A DNA stretch of 64,000 bases from the NCBI RefSeq assembly GCF_002968635.1, contig NZ_PVBN01000009.1:124001-188000 (forward strand), read 5' to 3'. The stretch comes from Neorhizobium alkalisoli (lineage in GTDB: Bacteria; Pseudomonadota; Alphaproteobacteria; Rhizobiales; Rhizobiaceae). The first letter of the stretch is position 1. Each line of letters begins with the position of its first letter. The position numbers and the translations under genes were made by a program. The notes below the pieces were generated by a model that saw nothing but the letters and a program-made list of their open reading frames with translations, was not told the DNA's origin and did no database searches. Below are positions 1-8,844 of the stretch, piece after piece.

Positions 1-1
1 C

Positions 2-529
2 AGGACCTATCTATGGCAGCAGGGAATCGAGGCGGCCCGGCAGCACCCGCTCTTCGGTATCGGCTATCAGGGATATTGGGTCATCGGTTTTTCGGAGGCG
101 GAAAGGCTCTGGCAGGATTTCTTCATCGCTTCCCGCAGCGGCTTCCATTTCCACAACACCTACATCGAAACCATGGTGGAAACGGGATTGGTCGGGACAC
201 TGCTCCTCACCTTCATTCTGCTGACCACCCTCATCGGCCATCTGCGGCGCCTGCTCACGGTGGCCCGGAACCCGGAATCCCTGCTCCTCTTCAGCATTGC
301 CGGCCTGCTGCTCATCCGGTCCTTCGTCGAAATCGACATCATGCATCCCTATCATGTCGGTTCGTTTCTGCTCTATTTCGCCACCGGCAAACTGGCGGTC
401 AGGCAGGTCCAGGCAAACCGGCATTATTTCGACCGTTTCGCTGCCGGCACAGGCAGCCCGCAGGGCGTCGAAGCGCCCGCATCCTTCGGACACGCAAACG
501 GCTTCGAGCTGCGGCATCGGCGCTCCTGA
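2..529 (+). CDS. O-antigen ligase/polymerase-like membrane protein, C-terminal part (5' truncated by window edge)
   Basis: The reading frame is open from base 2 to a stop at 527-529; its start lies outside the window. The visible 175 residues begin in a loop with the pattern HPLFGIGYQGYW, then FHFHNTYIE and a glycine-rich turn into hydrophobic helices (TLLLTFILLTTLIG, LLLFSIAGLLLIRSF). That HNTYIE-type loop between membrane segments is characteristic of the Wzy_C / O-antigen ligase family, which joins or polymerises surface polysaccharide at the periplasmic face of the inner membrane. An acyltransferase follows on the same strand 79 bases later, which fits a polysaccharide cluster. Whether it is a ligase (WaaL) or a polymerase (Wzy, ExoQ) cannot be decided from the C-terminus. 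Confidence 0.75.
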   Translation, partial: RTYLWQQGIEAARQHPLFGIGYQGYWVIGFSEAERLWQDFFIASRSGFHFHNTYIETMVETGLVGTLLLTFILLTTLIGHLRRLLTVARNPESLLLFSIAGLLLIRSFVEIDIMHPYHVGSFLLYFATGKLAVRQVQANRHYFDRFAAGTGSPQGVEAPASFGHANGFELRHRRS

Positions 530-608
530 TGGGCCAAAAGCCCATCCCGCGAGCTTCTCCCCGCTTCTCTTTGCCCTTTGACGTGCCATTATAGAGGCCC
601 CGACCCAG

Positions 609-1622
609 ATGCAGACGCTATACTCCATCCAGTATCTGAGAGCATTCGCTGCCCTGGCCGTCGTGGTATTCCACGCCGGCGAACGGACGGGCCTGCCCTT
701 CACGATCGGCGCCGCGGGTGTCGACGTGTTCTTCGTGGTAAGCGGCTTCATCATGATGGCCATCAGCGACAGCCGACCGGTCGGTCCCGGCGATTTCCTC
801 CGCAACCGTCTTCTGCGCATCGCGCCGGCCTACTGGGCAGCCACCCTGGTCATGGTGATCGGCGCGGTCGCCGGCGTCTTTCCGAACCTGCAGCTGGACC
901 TCGCTCACACGTTCGGATCGTTTTTCTTCATTCCCGTCGCCTCGCCGAGCAGCGGAAACCTCTGGCCGGTTCTCGTTCAGGGCTGGACGCTGAATTACGA
1001 GATTTTCTTCTATGCCCTCTTCGCTCTGGTCCTGTTCCTCAGGCCCGCGTCGCGGCTCCTGGCTCTGACGCTCATCTTCGGCGTCTTCGTTATGGCAGGC
1101 GCATTGCTGCAACCGAAGAACCCGATCCTGGCCTTCTACACCGCGCCTCTCATCCTGGAATTTGTCGCAGGAGCGGCGCTGGCGAAATTATGGACCGCAC
1201 GACGCCTGCCGTCGCCAATAGTCGGCCTTTCGCTCATCGCTGCATCGATCGCGGGCTTCGCGACGATCCATCTGCTGAAGCTGGAGTTCGACGCCTTGAC
1301 CTGCGGCCCGCTGGCGGTCCTTCTCGTGCTCGGAGCGCTGGCTGTGGAGGCGAACGCCCATCTGCGGAAACTTCCCTTCCTCGCCTATCTGGGCGACAGC
1401 TCCTATTCCATCTACCTCTGGCATACCTTCACCATCTCCGTCGTCGTAAAGATCGGCTTCATGCTTGCGCTTCCCGCAGCGGCGATCCTTTTGGTCGCCG
1501 TCGTATTGGGCACCGCATCCGGGATCGCCGCCTATGAATGCCTGGAAAAGCCGATCCAATCCCTGTTGAAAGGAAAGAGGCCTTCCCTCCGGCGTTTGCC
1601 GATACGGGGTCCGGCTCAATAA
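609..1622 (+). CDS. Acyltransferase family 3 membrane protein (exopolysaccharide acetyltransferase, ExoZ-like)
   Basis: A 337-residue protein beginning MQTLYSIQYLRAFAA, the usual start of acyltransferase-3 proteins, where the Arg in YLRA and the His in VVFHAG are the conserved pair linked to acetyl transfer. About ten hydrophobic segments follow, with the family-typical stretches FFVVSGFIM and LWHTFTIS. Proteins of this size transfer acetyl groups from the cytoplasm to exo- or lipopolysaccharide sugars; ExoZ of succinoglycan synthesis is the best-known rhizobial example. It lies downstream of an O-antigen ligase-like gene, which supports a surface polysaccharide role. The exact sugar acceptor is unknown. 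The gene ends 13 bases before the end of the convergent oxidoreductase gene. Confidence 0.85.
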   Translation: MQTLYSIQYLRAFAALAVVVFHAGERTGLPFTIGAAGVDVFFVVSGFIMMAISDSRPVGPGDFLRNRLLRIAPAYWAATLVMVIGAVAGVFPNLQLDLAHTFGSFFFIPVASPSSGNLWPVLVQGWTLNYEIFFYALFALVLFLRPASRLLALTLIFGVFVMAGALLQPKNPILAFYTAPLILEFVAGAALAKLWTARRLPSPIVGLSLIAASIAGFATIHLLKLEFDALTCGPLAVLLVLGALAVEANAHLRKLPFLAYLGDSSYSIYLWHTFTISVVVKIGFMLALPAAAILLVAVVLGTASGIAAYECLEKPIQSLLKGKRPSLRRLPIRGPAQ

Positions 1623-1635
1623 GGCGCCGGGATAA

Positions 1636-3264
1636 TCAGTCCTTCGGGGTCGTTGGGCTCTCATCCTTGAGATGCTCCGCAAGGCGGAGGGCGAGCGCCA
1701 CGGCCGGCAGCGTGGGATTTGCATGCCCGCCGGTCGGGAAGAGGCAACTGCCTGCAAGGTAAAGATTGGCTATGCCGTGGACGCGGCAATCCGCATCGGC
1801 CACGCCTTCAGCCGGCGCTGCCGCCATCCGGCTGAGGCCGATCTGGTGGTACCCGTCGAAGGCCTGGTTCAACACCGCTTGCCGCCGCTCTTCGGGAGCG
1901 TGCAGATATTCCAGCCGGCCAAGTCCATTGCGCCGCAGCCAATCGTCAAGAATTTCGTGCGACCTCAGCACAGATGAGAGGTCCTGATCGATCACGTTGT
2001 AATCGACGGCCAGCGGATCGCTCGGCGCCTGTCCGTCGTTCGCCTTGAGGAACACGCGGCTTTCCGGATTGGGCACCTGCTCGGCGTGGTAGCGGAGGAG
2101 ATAGCGGCCTTTGGGATTCACCAGCGTACGCCACCGGCTGCGGCGCCGCTGGCGCATGCTTTGAAGCACGCCGAGCAGATCGATCAAGCAGCGCCGATCG
2201 GTGAAGATATTCCTCCAGTGCTGCCTGCGGTCGATGTTCTGCGCTCCTCTCGACGTTGGAGCAAGCCCATTCGAAAGACGGCGATAGAGCCCCAGGGTCT
2301 TCAGGAAGAGATAGACGAGCGACAGTGCGCCGGATCCGTGGATCGGATCTGCGATCGAGACGGCATCCAGCCAAAAGACGCAGTTGAGAAGCCGCTCCTC
2401 CAACTGTACGGTCGCGGAGACTTGAAACCGCCTGCGAAAGATATGGCCCTGGTCGTCGAGCTGGAAGGCGAACTGTCTTGCCATCTCCGGCTTCTCGAAC
2501 TGCAGCAGCGCGATATAGCCCGTCAGGTGCCCTTGATAGAAGCGTCCGGCGGGTCCCTCATTTCCACCGCAAAACTCCGGCCAGTCCCGTTGCAGCGAGA
2601 GAAGCAGACGGGCATTTTCGAGCCCGCCGCCCGCCAGAACGAAATTCCTGGCTGCAACCGGAATTTCCTTGCCGTCTCGTTGAACCGTGATGCTCTCGAC
2701 CTGCCCGCCCGAGGCATCAATTCGAATGCCGGTGGCTCGACCATTCAGCAGCCGTATTCGCCGGGAGCCGTTCAACCGCTGAGCACTTTCGGCTCCCAGA
2801 TCAGGCTGCCGGCTCCAGCGCTCGATCGCATCGGTGGAGATCGATGCGTCGGGAATGCAAAGCTTCTTAAGAGCCGGTTGCGTCGAACTGCAATTCAGAA
2901 AGGAGAAGGCTTCCGGATAATAGGGGCGCAAGGATTCGTGCGGCATGGGCCAGCCGGAATAGGGCACATGGCTGCGCTCCTCGAAATCCAGGTCGTCGAA
3001 GGCGACGCAACGGCCGCCCCAGAGCGCCGATGCGCCGCCGATCCCGGGTCGCGACATCGCAAGCGAAGGCGCATGATGAGCATTCTGGAATTCGATACTG
3101 CCTGTATTGGCACCAAAAGCGGCGCCGTCGGCCCCCATTTCCAGAAGAGTGACGTCAAGTCCCAGCTTTTCCAGCTTGAAAGCAAGCGCAAGTCCCACAG
3201 GGCCGGCGCCGACGATGCATATGTCCGCCGCCTCTGATTCCGTGTCCCGGTCCGCCGCTGCCAT
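1636..3264 (-). CDS. GMC-family FAD-dependent oxidoreductase
   Basis: A 542-residue protein with an N-terminal FAD-binding Rossmann motif (CIVGAGPVGLALAFKLE, residues about 16-32) and the GMC-type C-terminus: HQIG near residue 476, then LAGSCLFPTGGHANPTLP, whose His-Asn pair is the usual active-site pair. The middle (FVLAGGGLENARLLL) is also typical. There is no signal peptide, so it is probably cytoplasmic. Proteins of this subgroup often sit in polysaccharide clusters, where they would oxidise a sugar alcohol group; here it is convergent with the acyltransferase. The substrate cannot be read from the sequence. The ATG is at 3262-3264. Confidence 0.8.
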   Translation of the reverse strand: MAAADRDTESEAADICIVGAGPVGLALAFKLEKLGLDVTLLEMGADGAAFGANTGSIEFQNAHHAPSLAMSRPGIGGASALWGGRCVAFDDLDFEERSHVPYSGWPMPHESLRPYYPEAFSFLNCSSTQPALKKLCIPDASISTDAIERWSRQPDLGAESAQRLNGSRRIRLLNGRATGIRIDASGGQVESITVQRDGKEIPVAARNFVLAGGGLENARLLLSLQRDWPEFCGGNEGPAGRFYQGHLTGYIALLQFEKPEMARQFAFQLDDQGHIFRRRFQVSATVQLEERLLNCVFWLDAVSIADPIHGSGALSLVYLFLKTLGLYRRLSNGLAPTSRGAQNIDRRQHWRNIFTDRRCLIDLLGVLQSMRQRRRSRWRTLVNPKGRYLLRYHAEQVPNPESRVFLKANDGQAPSDPLAVDYNVIDQDLSSVLRSHEILDDWLRRNGLGRLEYLHAPEERRQAVLNQAFDGYHQIGLSRMAAAPAEGVADADCRVHGIANLYLAGSCLFPTGGHANPTLPAVALALRLAEHLKDESPTTPKD

Positions 3265-3395
3265 GGCCGCCTTTCAGCAAAAGCCCACTCTCAACAGATA
3301 ACGCGAATCGGTTGGATTGAAACAGCTCCATTGAGCGAAGCCGGGGGGCTTTTTGCTCTGTTGCATGACATCTGCCGCCCGCGTTTTCGCGGGCC

Positions 3396-4304
3396 TCATC
3401 GCGTCAGCGGGTAGAGGAGCTGTCCGTCTTCCTCTCCACGTGGAAACGCCCCCTCACGGCTTCTCCTCTCCGATTGCTGGTAGCCTAAGGGACTGATGCC
3501 GATGTAGCGCTTGAACATTCGGGAGAAATAGTAGGCGTCCGAGTAACCGGAAAGCTCTGCGGCCCGCTTCACGCTGCAGCCGCCGGCCATCAGCCCCATG
3601 GCGCGCTCCATGCGCTTGAACTCCTGATATTTGTCAGGCGTCCAGCCGACCCGCTTGCGGAATTCGCGCTTGAAATAATCGCTGTTGTAGGGCACCGCGC
3701 CTACCGCCCGTTCCACGATCTCGTCATTCAGGGGATCGGCCGCGATCTGACTGGCGGCAACCATCACGGAAAACGAAAGGGCGTCGGGATTGTTGACGTT
3801 GCCGACCGACTGCTCCCGCCAGCCGATATGCGCCTGCTCGATGAACTCGATCAGCAGGAACATGAAGAGATGGTGCTGCAGAAGGGTCGTGGAATAGGGC
3901 GGTGCATTGTCGTGGTAGTAGCGGGCCAACGGCTGCATCATATCCCAGCGGGCAAGCGTCACCGCTTTTCTGAGGTTCATCTGCGAAATCATGTCGAGGC
4001 GCCCGAAGAGGTCCAGGGTGAAATGCTGGGCGATCCCGGTGTAGAGCTCCTTTGACGTAGAGTAGCCGATGAAGCGCGTACCGGCCGGCAGAAGCATGGC
4101 TCTCCCCGGTTCCACATCGACCGTCTCGCCCTCGACCTCGTATTGCGCCGAACCCGTCAGGCAGATGATGAGGTCGTGCACGCTGTTCGACTTGTCGACT
4201 TTCCAGCTGTGGGTGTGCTGCATCCTTATGGTTGAACGCGTCAGCGTCAGGGCGAGCGCGCCCATGGGAATTCCGGCCAGAACACTACCTTCAATTTCGT
4301 CCAT
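3396..4304 (-). CDS. AraC-family transcriptional regulator
   Basis: A 302-residue protein. Residues about 15-130 form a cupin-like sensor (HTHSWKVDKS, VEPGRAMLLPAG), and the last 100 residues hold two helix-turn-helix units ending SDAYYFSRMFKRYIGISPLGY, the AraC signature. It is transcribed away from the ABC transporter and pectin hydrolase genes that start 330 bases away, so it is the obvious candidate activator of that operon, probably responding to an oligosaccharide or uronate. This assignment rests on position; no operator repeat was firmly identified in the shared upstream region. Confidence 0.88.
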   Translation of the reverse strand: MDEIEGSVLAGIPMGALALTLTRSTIRMQHTHSWKVDKSNSVHDLIICLTGSAQYEVEGETVDVEPGRAMLLPAGTRFIGYSTSKELYTGIAQHFTLDLFGRLDMISQMNLRKAVTLARWDMMQPLARYYHDNAPPYSTTLLQHHLFMFLLIEFIEQAHIGWREQSVGNVNNPDALSFSVMVAASQIAADPLNDEIVERAVGAVPYNSDYFKREFRKRVGWTPDKYQEFKRMERAMGLMAGGCSVKRAAELSGYSDAYYFSRMFKRYIGISPLGYQQSERRSREGAFPRGEEDGQLLYPLTR

Positions 4305-4637
4305 CCTTTTCCCCGAATTTGTCGATTTGATCCCGCCGCCAAGATGAGATTATCAGCGCAGGAGCTGAGACCTCAACATATCAGAAGGCCAGATTGGGAG
4401 GAAATGGCGGAAATCTGCAAGGTGCCCGACACGTATTGGGCGCCGCGGAGTTCCTATGCCAGAAATTGCGATGCACATTACGGGAAGTATCTCTTCGTTT
4501 AAGACTGCCTATATCACCGACGGCTCGCTCAACTGGGTTGCGCTGCCTCCCGATCGCGCCGCAGGCCTCTTCCGCGAGATGATTGTCGCGGCGATGCAGC
4601 GCCTGCCGGAAGCACTCGCACAAGCGGGGAAAGCAGC
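4305..4637. promoter_or_regulatory. Divergent intergenic region between araC-type regulator and pectin-oligomer ABC operon
   Basis: This 333-base stretch must contain the promoters of both the AraC gene and the transporter operon. I see no clear long inverted repeat. A strong Shine-Dalgarno-like GGGAGGA at about 4396-4402 precedes an ATG at 4404 that opens only 32 codons (stop 4500-4502). A second short frame (4456-4641) overlaps the first permease start. The region may therefore encode a short leader or small protein, or hold the remains of one. Confidence 0.4.
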
Positions 4638-4641
4638 ATGA
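4456..4641 (+). CDS. Small hypothetical protein coupled to the first permease gene
   Basis: A 61-codon frame whose stop overlaps the ATG of the sugar permease at 4638 (ATGA overlap), the geometry of translational coupling. The product starts MPEIAMHITGSISSFK and ends in an amphipathic, alanine-rich helix. I recognise no family. A different frame with a better ribosome site (GGGAGGA before ATG 4404, 32 codons) overlaps its 5' end, so this could also be a degraded gene split over two frames. The tight overlap is the only positive evidence that it is translated. Confidence 0.3.
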   Translation: MPEIAMHITGSISSFKTAYITDGSLNWVALPPDRAAGLFREMIVAAMQRLPEALAQAGKAA

Positions 4642-5522
4642 GCGGAGACAGCCGGTTCCTCGGGCTCTTCTACCTATCGCCCTACATCATCGGGCTGCTG
4701 ATCTTCACGACGGTGCCCTTCGTCGCGTCGCTCTATCTGAGCTTCACGAACTACAACCTGATGGACGAGCCGGTCTTCACCGGCCTGGCGAACTACGTCA
4801 AGCTCTTCACCAACGACCGCACCTTCCGCAAATCGCTCTGGGTGACGCTTGTCTACGTGTTCACGACCGTGCCGCTGAAGCTTGCCTTCGCGCTCTTCAT
4901 GGCCGTGATCCTGAACTACAAGCTGAAGTTCATCAACGTCTTCCGCACGGCCTACTACGTGCCGTCGATCCTCGGTGGCTCGATCGCGATCGCTGTGCTG
5001 TGGCGCTACATTTTTGCCGATGTCGGCCTCGTCAACATGGGCCTGAACCTGCTCGGCTTCGAATCCGTCAACTGGTTCGGCGATCCGACCAACGCGCTCT
5101 TTACCATCACCCTGCTCCGCCTCTGGCAGTTCGGCTCGGCCATGGTGATCTTCCTGGCGGCGCTGCAGAGCATCGACAAGACGCTCTATGAGGCAGCCTC
5201 TATTGACGGGGCCGGCAAGTGGACGAGCTTCGTCTACATCACGCTACCGCTGATCACGCCGGTCATCTTCTTCAACCTGATCATGCAGATGGTCCAGGCC
5301 TTCCAGGAGTTCAACGGCCCCTACATCATCACCCAAGGGGGGCCTCTGAAGTCCACCTATCTACTGCCGATCTACATCTATGACGAAGCCTTCAAGCGGT
5401 TCGACATGGGCTATGCCTCGGCGATCGCCTGGGTCCTCTTCGTCATCATCATGGCACTCACCCTCATCGCCTTCTGGTCCTCGCGCCACTGGGTCTATTA
5501 CGCCGGCGACAAGAGGAGCTGA
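4638..5522 (+). CDS. ABC sugar transporter permease 1 (CUT1, MalF/UgpA-like)
   Basis: A 294-residue inner membrane protein with six hydrophobic segments and the MalF-type inner loop EAASIDGAGKWTSFVYITLPLI (residues about 192-213), the EAA motif that contacts the ATPase. It is the first large gene of a run of four transport genes (permease, permease, ATPase, binding protein) followed by GH28 and GH105 genes. The family imports oligosaccharides or glycerol-phosphate-type substrates; the neighbouring hydrolases point to unsaturated pectin or rhamnogalacturonan oligomers. It is followed by the second permease after 2 bases, so the two are translated together. Confidence 0.9.
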   Translation: MSGDSRFLGLFYLSPYIIGLLIFTTVPFVASLYLSFTNYNLMDEPVFTGLANYVKLFTNDRTFRKSLWVTLVYVFTTVPLKLAFALFMAVILNYKLKFINVFRTAYYVPSILGGSIAIAVLWRYIFADVGLVNMGLNLLGFESVNWFGDPTNALFTITLLRLWQFGSAMVIFLAALQSIDKTLYEAASIDGAGKWTSFVYITLPLITPVIFFNLIMQMVQAFQEFNGPYIITQGGPLKSTYLLPIYIYDEAFKRFDMGYASAIAWVLFVIIMALTLIAFWSSRHWVYYAGDKRS

Positions 5523-5524
5523 CC

Positions 5525-6433
5525 ATGACCGAACACGTTCTCTCCCATGATGCGTCGACGGTTGGCGAGATCGCCGGCGTCCGCGCCCGCGAGCAACGCC
5601 GCCACAAGGCAAGCATCGCGTTGCGCTATTTTCTGCTCGCCGCTGTCGGTCTGCTGATGCTCTACCCGCTGATCTGGCTGATCGGCGCATCGTTCAAGAC
5701 GAATTCGGAGATCTTCGCCAATCCCGGCTTCTGGCCGGAAAACCCGACGCTCGACGGTTACATCAAGGGCTGGCAGACCTCGACGCCCTATTCCTTCGGG
5801 ACCTTCTTCCTGAACACGCTGTGGATCGTCATACCGAAGGTGATCGGCACCGCGATTTCCTGCACTGCCGTCGCCTACGGTTTTGCCCGCTTCGACTTCC
5901 CGTTCAAGAAGGTGCTCTTCGCGTCGCTGATCGCCACGCTTCTTCTGCCGAACGTCGTCACTCGCATCCCGCAGTATCTGCTGTTCCGTGATCTCGGATG
6001 GCTCGACAGCTTCCTGCCGCTCTGGGTGCCATCGGCCTTCGCAGGAGACGCTTTCTTCGTCTTCATGCTGGTGCAGTTCCTGCGCGCCATCCCGCGCGAT
6101 ATGGAGGAAGCCGCCCGCGTCGACGGCGCCACCACCTGGCAAACGCTGATCTTCATCGTTGTGCCGCTGCTGATGCCCGCTCTGATCTCCGTCTGCCTCT
6201 TCCAGTTCATGTGGACCATGAACGACTTCCTGGGGCCGCTGATCTACATTTCGTCGGTCGACAAGTATCCGGTCTCGCTGGCGCTGAAACTCTCGATCGA
6301 CACCACCGAGGCCTTCGAGTGGAACCGCGTGCTCGCCATGTCCGTGCTGGCGCTGACGCCGGCGCTCGCGGTCTTCTTCCTCGCGCAGAAATACTTCATC
6401 GACGGCATCTCGTCCGGTGGCATCAAGGGATAG
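5525..6433 (+). CDS. ABC sugar transporter permease 2 (CUT1, MalG/UgpE-like)
   Basis: A 302-residue permease. After a cytoplasmic N-terminus of about 35 residues come six membrane segments, and the EAA loop reads EEAARVDGATTWQTLIFIVVPLL. The C-terminus FFLAQKYFIDGISSGGIKG is the standard MalG-type ending that reaches the ATPase. It pairs with the preceding permease to form the membrane channel of the importer. The next gene starts 4 bases after its stop, so all are in one operon. Confidence 0.9.
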   Translation: MTEHVLSHDASTVGEIAGVRAREQRRHKASIALRYFLLAAVGLLMLYPLIWLIGASFKTNSEIFANPGFWPENPTLDGYIKGWQTSTPYSFGTFFLNTLWIVIPKVIGTAISCTAVAYGFARFDFPFKKVLFASLIATLLLPNVVTRIPQYLLFRDLGWLDSFLPLWVPSAFAGDAFFVFMLVQFLRAIPRDMEEAARVDGATTWQTLIFIVVPLLMPALISVCLFQFMWTMNDFLGPLIYISSVDKYPVSLALKLSIDTTEAFEWNRVLAMSVLALTPALAVFFLAQKYFIDGISSGGIKG

Positions 6434-6437
6434 TGAC

Positions 6438-7550
6438 ATGGCACGTCTGCAACTGAGAAATCTCGAAAAGGACTATGGTTCGTTTCGCGCCGTGCATGGC
6501 ATCAACCTCGATGTGGAGGACGGCGAGTTCATGGTGCTGGTTGGACCTTCCGGCTGCGCCAAATCCACGACTCTGCGCATGATCGCCGGCCTCGAGCGGA
6601 TCACCGGCGGCGAGATCCGGATCGGCGGAGAGCTGGTGAACGAAAAGCCGCCGGGCGACCGCGGCATCTCCATGGTCTTTCAGAACTATGCGCTCTACCC
6701 GCATATGAAGGTGCGCAAGAACCTGTCGTTCAGCATGCGGCTGAAACGCCGCCCTGCCGAAGAAATCGAAAAGGCGACGGAGCACGTTTCGGGACTGCTG
6801 GAAATAAACCCGCTCCTGGATCGGCTGCCAAAGCAGCTTTCCGGGGGCCAGGCGCAGCGTGTCGCGGTCGGACGCGCACTAATCAAGAAGCCGCAGGTTT
6901 TCCTGTTCGACGAACCTCTCTCGAACCTGGACGCAAAGCTGCGCGCCTCGATGCGCGTGCGCATCACCGATCTGCACAAGCGGCTGAAGGCCGAAGGTCA
7001 GCAGGCAACGGTCGTCTATGTCACCCACGACCAGACGGAGGCGATGACCATGGGTGACCGGATCTGCGTCATGAAGGACGGCCACATCATGCAGGTCGCC
7101 GATCCCGTGACGCTCTACAACCGTCCGTCCAATACCTTCGTCGCCGGCTTCATCGGCAGCCCTGAGATGAATTTCCTGGATGGCGAGCTTAAGGGACAAA
7201 CCCACGTCAAGGCTGCGGATCAGACAGTCGCCCTCGGTGATGAATTCGCGCGCCGGCTGTCGGCCGAAACATCCGGCGAAGTGACGCTCGGCATCCGGCC
7301 TCAGCATCTGCGCATCGCCGAAGCCGAGACGCCCGGCACGCTTAAAGGCAAGGTCAACCACATCGAATTCATGGGCCACGAGGTCTACCTCTACGTCGAT
7401 GTCGGGCCGAGGCGTCTGATCGCCGTGGTGCCTTCGGCTGCCTATGACCGTGCCGCGCTTCGCGATGATTGGGTCTGGCTGAGCCCGGATTCGAAGGGAG
7501 TCCACCTGTTCGATCGCCAAACAGGTGAAAACATCAGCCTGGCGATCTGA
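6438..7550 (+). CDS. ABC sugar transporter ATPase (UgpC/MsmK-like)
   Basis: A 370-residue ATPase. Walker A is GPSGCAKST (residues about 36-44; Ala before the Lys, where Gly is usual, a variant I recall in rhizobial sugar importers), the signature is LSGGQAQRVAVG, Walker B is VFLFDEPLSNLD and the switch His is in VTHDQTEAMT. The C-terminal 130 residues form the OB-fold regulatory domain (LGIRPQHLRIAE) common to MalK/UgpC proteins. I chose the ATG at 6438, 4 bases after the preceding stop; an in-frame upstream start would overlap the permease. It energises the importer made by its neighbours. Confidence 0.9.
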   Translation: MARLQLRNLEKDYGSFRAVHGINLDVEDGEFMVLVGPSGCAKSTTLRMIAGLERITGGEIRIGGELVNEKPPGDRGISMVFQNYALYPHMKVRKNLSFSMRLKRRPAEEIEKATEHVSGLLEINPLLDRLPKQLSGGQAQRVAVGRALIKKPQVFLFDEPLSNLDAKLRASMRVRITDLHKRLKAEGQQATVVYVTHDQTEAMTMGDRICVMKDGHIMQVADPVTLYNRPSNTFVAGFIGSPEMNFLDGELKGQTHVKAADQTVALGDEFARRLSAETSGEVTLGIRPQHLRIAEAETPGTLKGKVNHIEFMGHEVYLYVDVGPRRLIAVVPSAAYDRAALRDDWVWLSPDSKGVHLFDRQTGENISLAI

Positions 7551-7582
7551 AACTTCAGCGTTCCAACTTGGGAGGAGCCAAA

Positions 7583-8839
7583 ATGAGAACCATGATCATG
7601 ACCGCGGCACTGTTTGCCGCAACCAGCCTTTCGACCGCATTCGCCGCGGATCTGCGCATGTCCTGGTGGGGGAGCGACGATCGCCACCTCGCAACGCAGG
7701 AAGCGCTCAAGATCTGCGGCGGCAAGTTCGGCCACACGGTGGCGCCGGAATTCACCGGCTTCCAGGGACATCAGGAAAAGATCGCCACGCAGCTCGCCGG
7801 CGGTACCGAAGCCGACATCATGCAGGTCAACTGGCCGTGGCTGCCGCTTTTCACCAAGAACGGAACCGGCTTTGCCGATCTCAACCAATACAAGGACATC
7901 ATCGACCTCGGCCAATGGTCCAAGGCCGATCTCGACAGCGGTACGGTAAAAGGCAAGCTGAACGGTATCCCGGTCTCGACCACCGGCCGCGTCTTCATGT
8001 TCAACAAGACGACCTACGACAAGGCTGGCGTGCCTATCCCGACGACCTGGGAAGAACTGATCGCGGCCGCGCCGAAGATGAAGGAGAAACTCGGCAAGGA
8101 CTATTATCCTTTCGAGGGCGCTGCACTCGACGCTCGCCTCATGGTCATCCTGCGTACGACGCAGAAGACCGGCAAAGACCTGATCGATCCTGCAACGAAC
8201 AAGGTTTCCTGGACGGAAGAGGAACTCGTCGAAGGACTGAAATTCTACCAGACCCTCGTGGACAAGGGCGTGATCGAGTCCTGGAAGCAGGTTGCTGCCG
8301 GCGGCAATACCCCTCTGCACGAGAACCAGAAATGGGCTAAAGGCCAGGTCGCCGGCACCTACCAGTGGGACAGCACCTACGGCAAGATTTCCACGCCCAT
8401 GGAAAAGGGGCAGGAACTCGTCCCGGTCAAGTTGCTGACCGTTGCCGGCGCGAAGACCGACGGTGTCTATCGCAAGCCATCGATGCTGTTTGCCATCTCC
8501 AAAAACAGCAAGGATCCAAAGGCAGCGGCCCAGATCGTCAACTGCCTTCTCAACGATCCGGCGGCGGTAAAGGTGCTGGGCGCGACACGAGGCATCCCCT
8601 CCAGCAAGGCCGCGCTCGACGTCCTGAACAAGGAAGGCAAGGTCAAGCCTGTCCAGCTGGAAGCCTACAAGCGCGTCATGGAACCGTCGAGCCCCGGCGT
8701 CTCGCCGCTGAACGAGCATCCGCGTGTCACCGAAGCCTTCGACACGAATTTCGAAGCCTTCGCCTACGGCCAGCAATCCGCCGAGGACGCGGCAGCCGAG
8801 ATCATCGCCGGCATCAACGAAGCGCTGACGGGGATCTGA
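7583..8839 (+). CDS. ABC sugar-binding periplasmic protein (extracellular solute-binding family 1)
   Basis: A 418-residue protein with a cleavable signal peptide (MRTMIMTAALFAATSLSTAFAA) and the binding-protein fold pattern LRMSWWGSDDRH followed by a glycine-rich hinge and QVNWPWLP. It would trap the oligosaccharide in the periplasm and deliver it to the two permeases upstream. The ATG at 7583 has a strong GGGAGGAG site 4-12 bases before it; a TTG at 7568 is in frame but lies before that site. The GH28 gene follows 5 bases after the stop, tying import to cleavage. Confidence 0.9.
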   Translation: MRTMIMTAALFAATSLSTAFAADLRMSWWGSDDRHLATQEALKICGGKFGHTVAPEFTGFQGHQEKIATQLAGGTEADIMQVNWPWLPLFTKNGTGFADLNQYKDIIDLGQWSKADLDSGTVKGKLNGIPVSTTGRVFMFNKTTYDKAGVPIPTTWEELIAAAPKMKEKLGKDYYPFEGAALDARLMVILRTTQKTGKDLIDPATNKVSWTEEELVEGLKFYQTLVDKGVIESWKQVAAGGNTPLHENQKWAKGQVAGTYQWDSTYGKISTPMEKGQELVPVKLLTVAGAKTDGVYRKPSMLFAISKNSKDPKAAAQIVNCLLNDPAAVKVLGATRGIPSSKAALDVLNKEGKVKPVQLEAYKRVMEPSSPGVSPLNEHPRVTEAFDTNFEAFAYGQQSAEDAAAEIIAGINEALTGI

Positions 8840-8844
8840 ACATC

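Noticed and set aside
3328..3356. GCC/GGC hairpin followed by TTTTT as a terminator
   Set aside because: The stem is only 4-5 bases and points in the + direction, while both neighbouring genes are on the minus strand.
8365..8844. Long upstream extension of the GH28 frame inside the binding-protein gene
   Set aside because: The extension is the shadow frame of the solute-binding protein; the GH28 protein begins at the GTG 8845.
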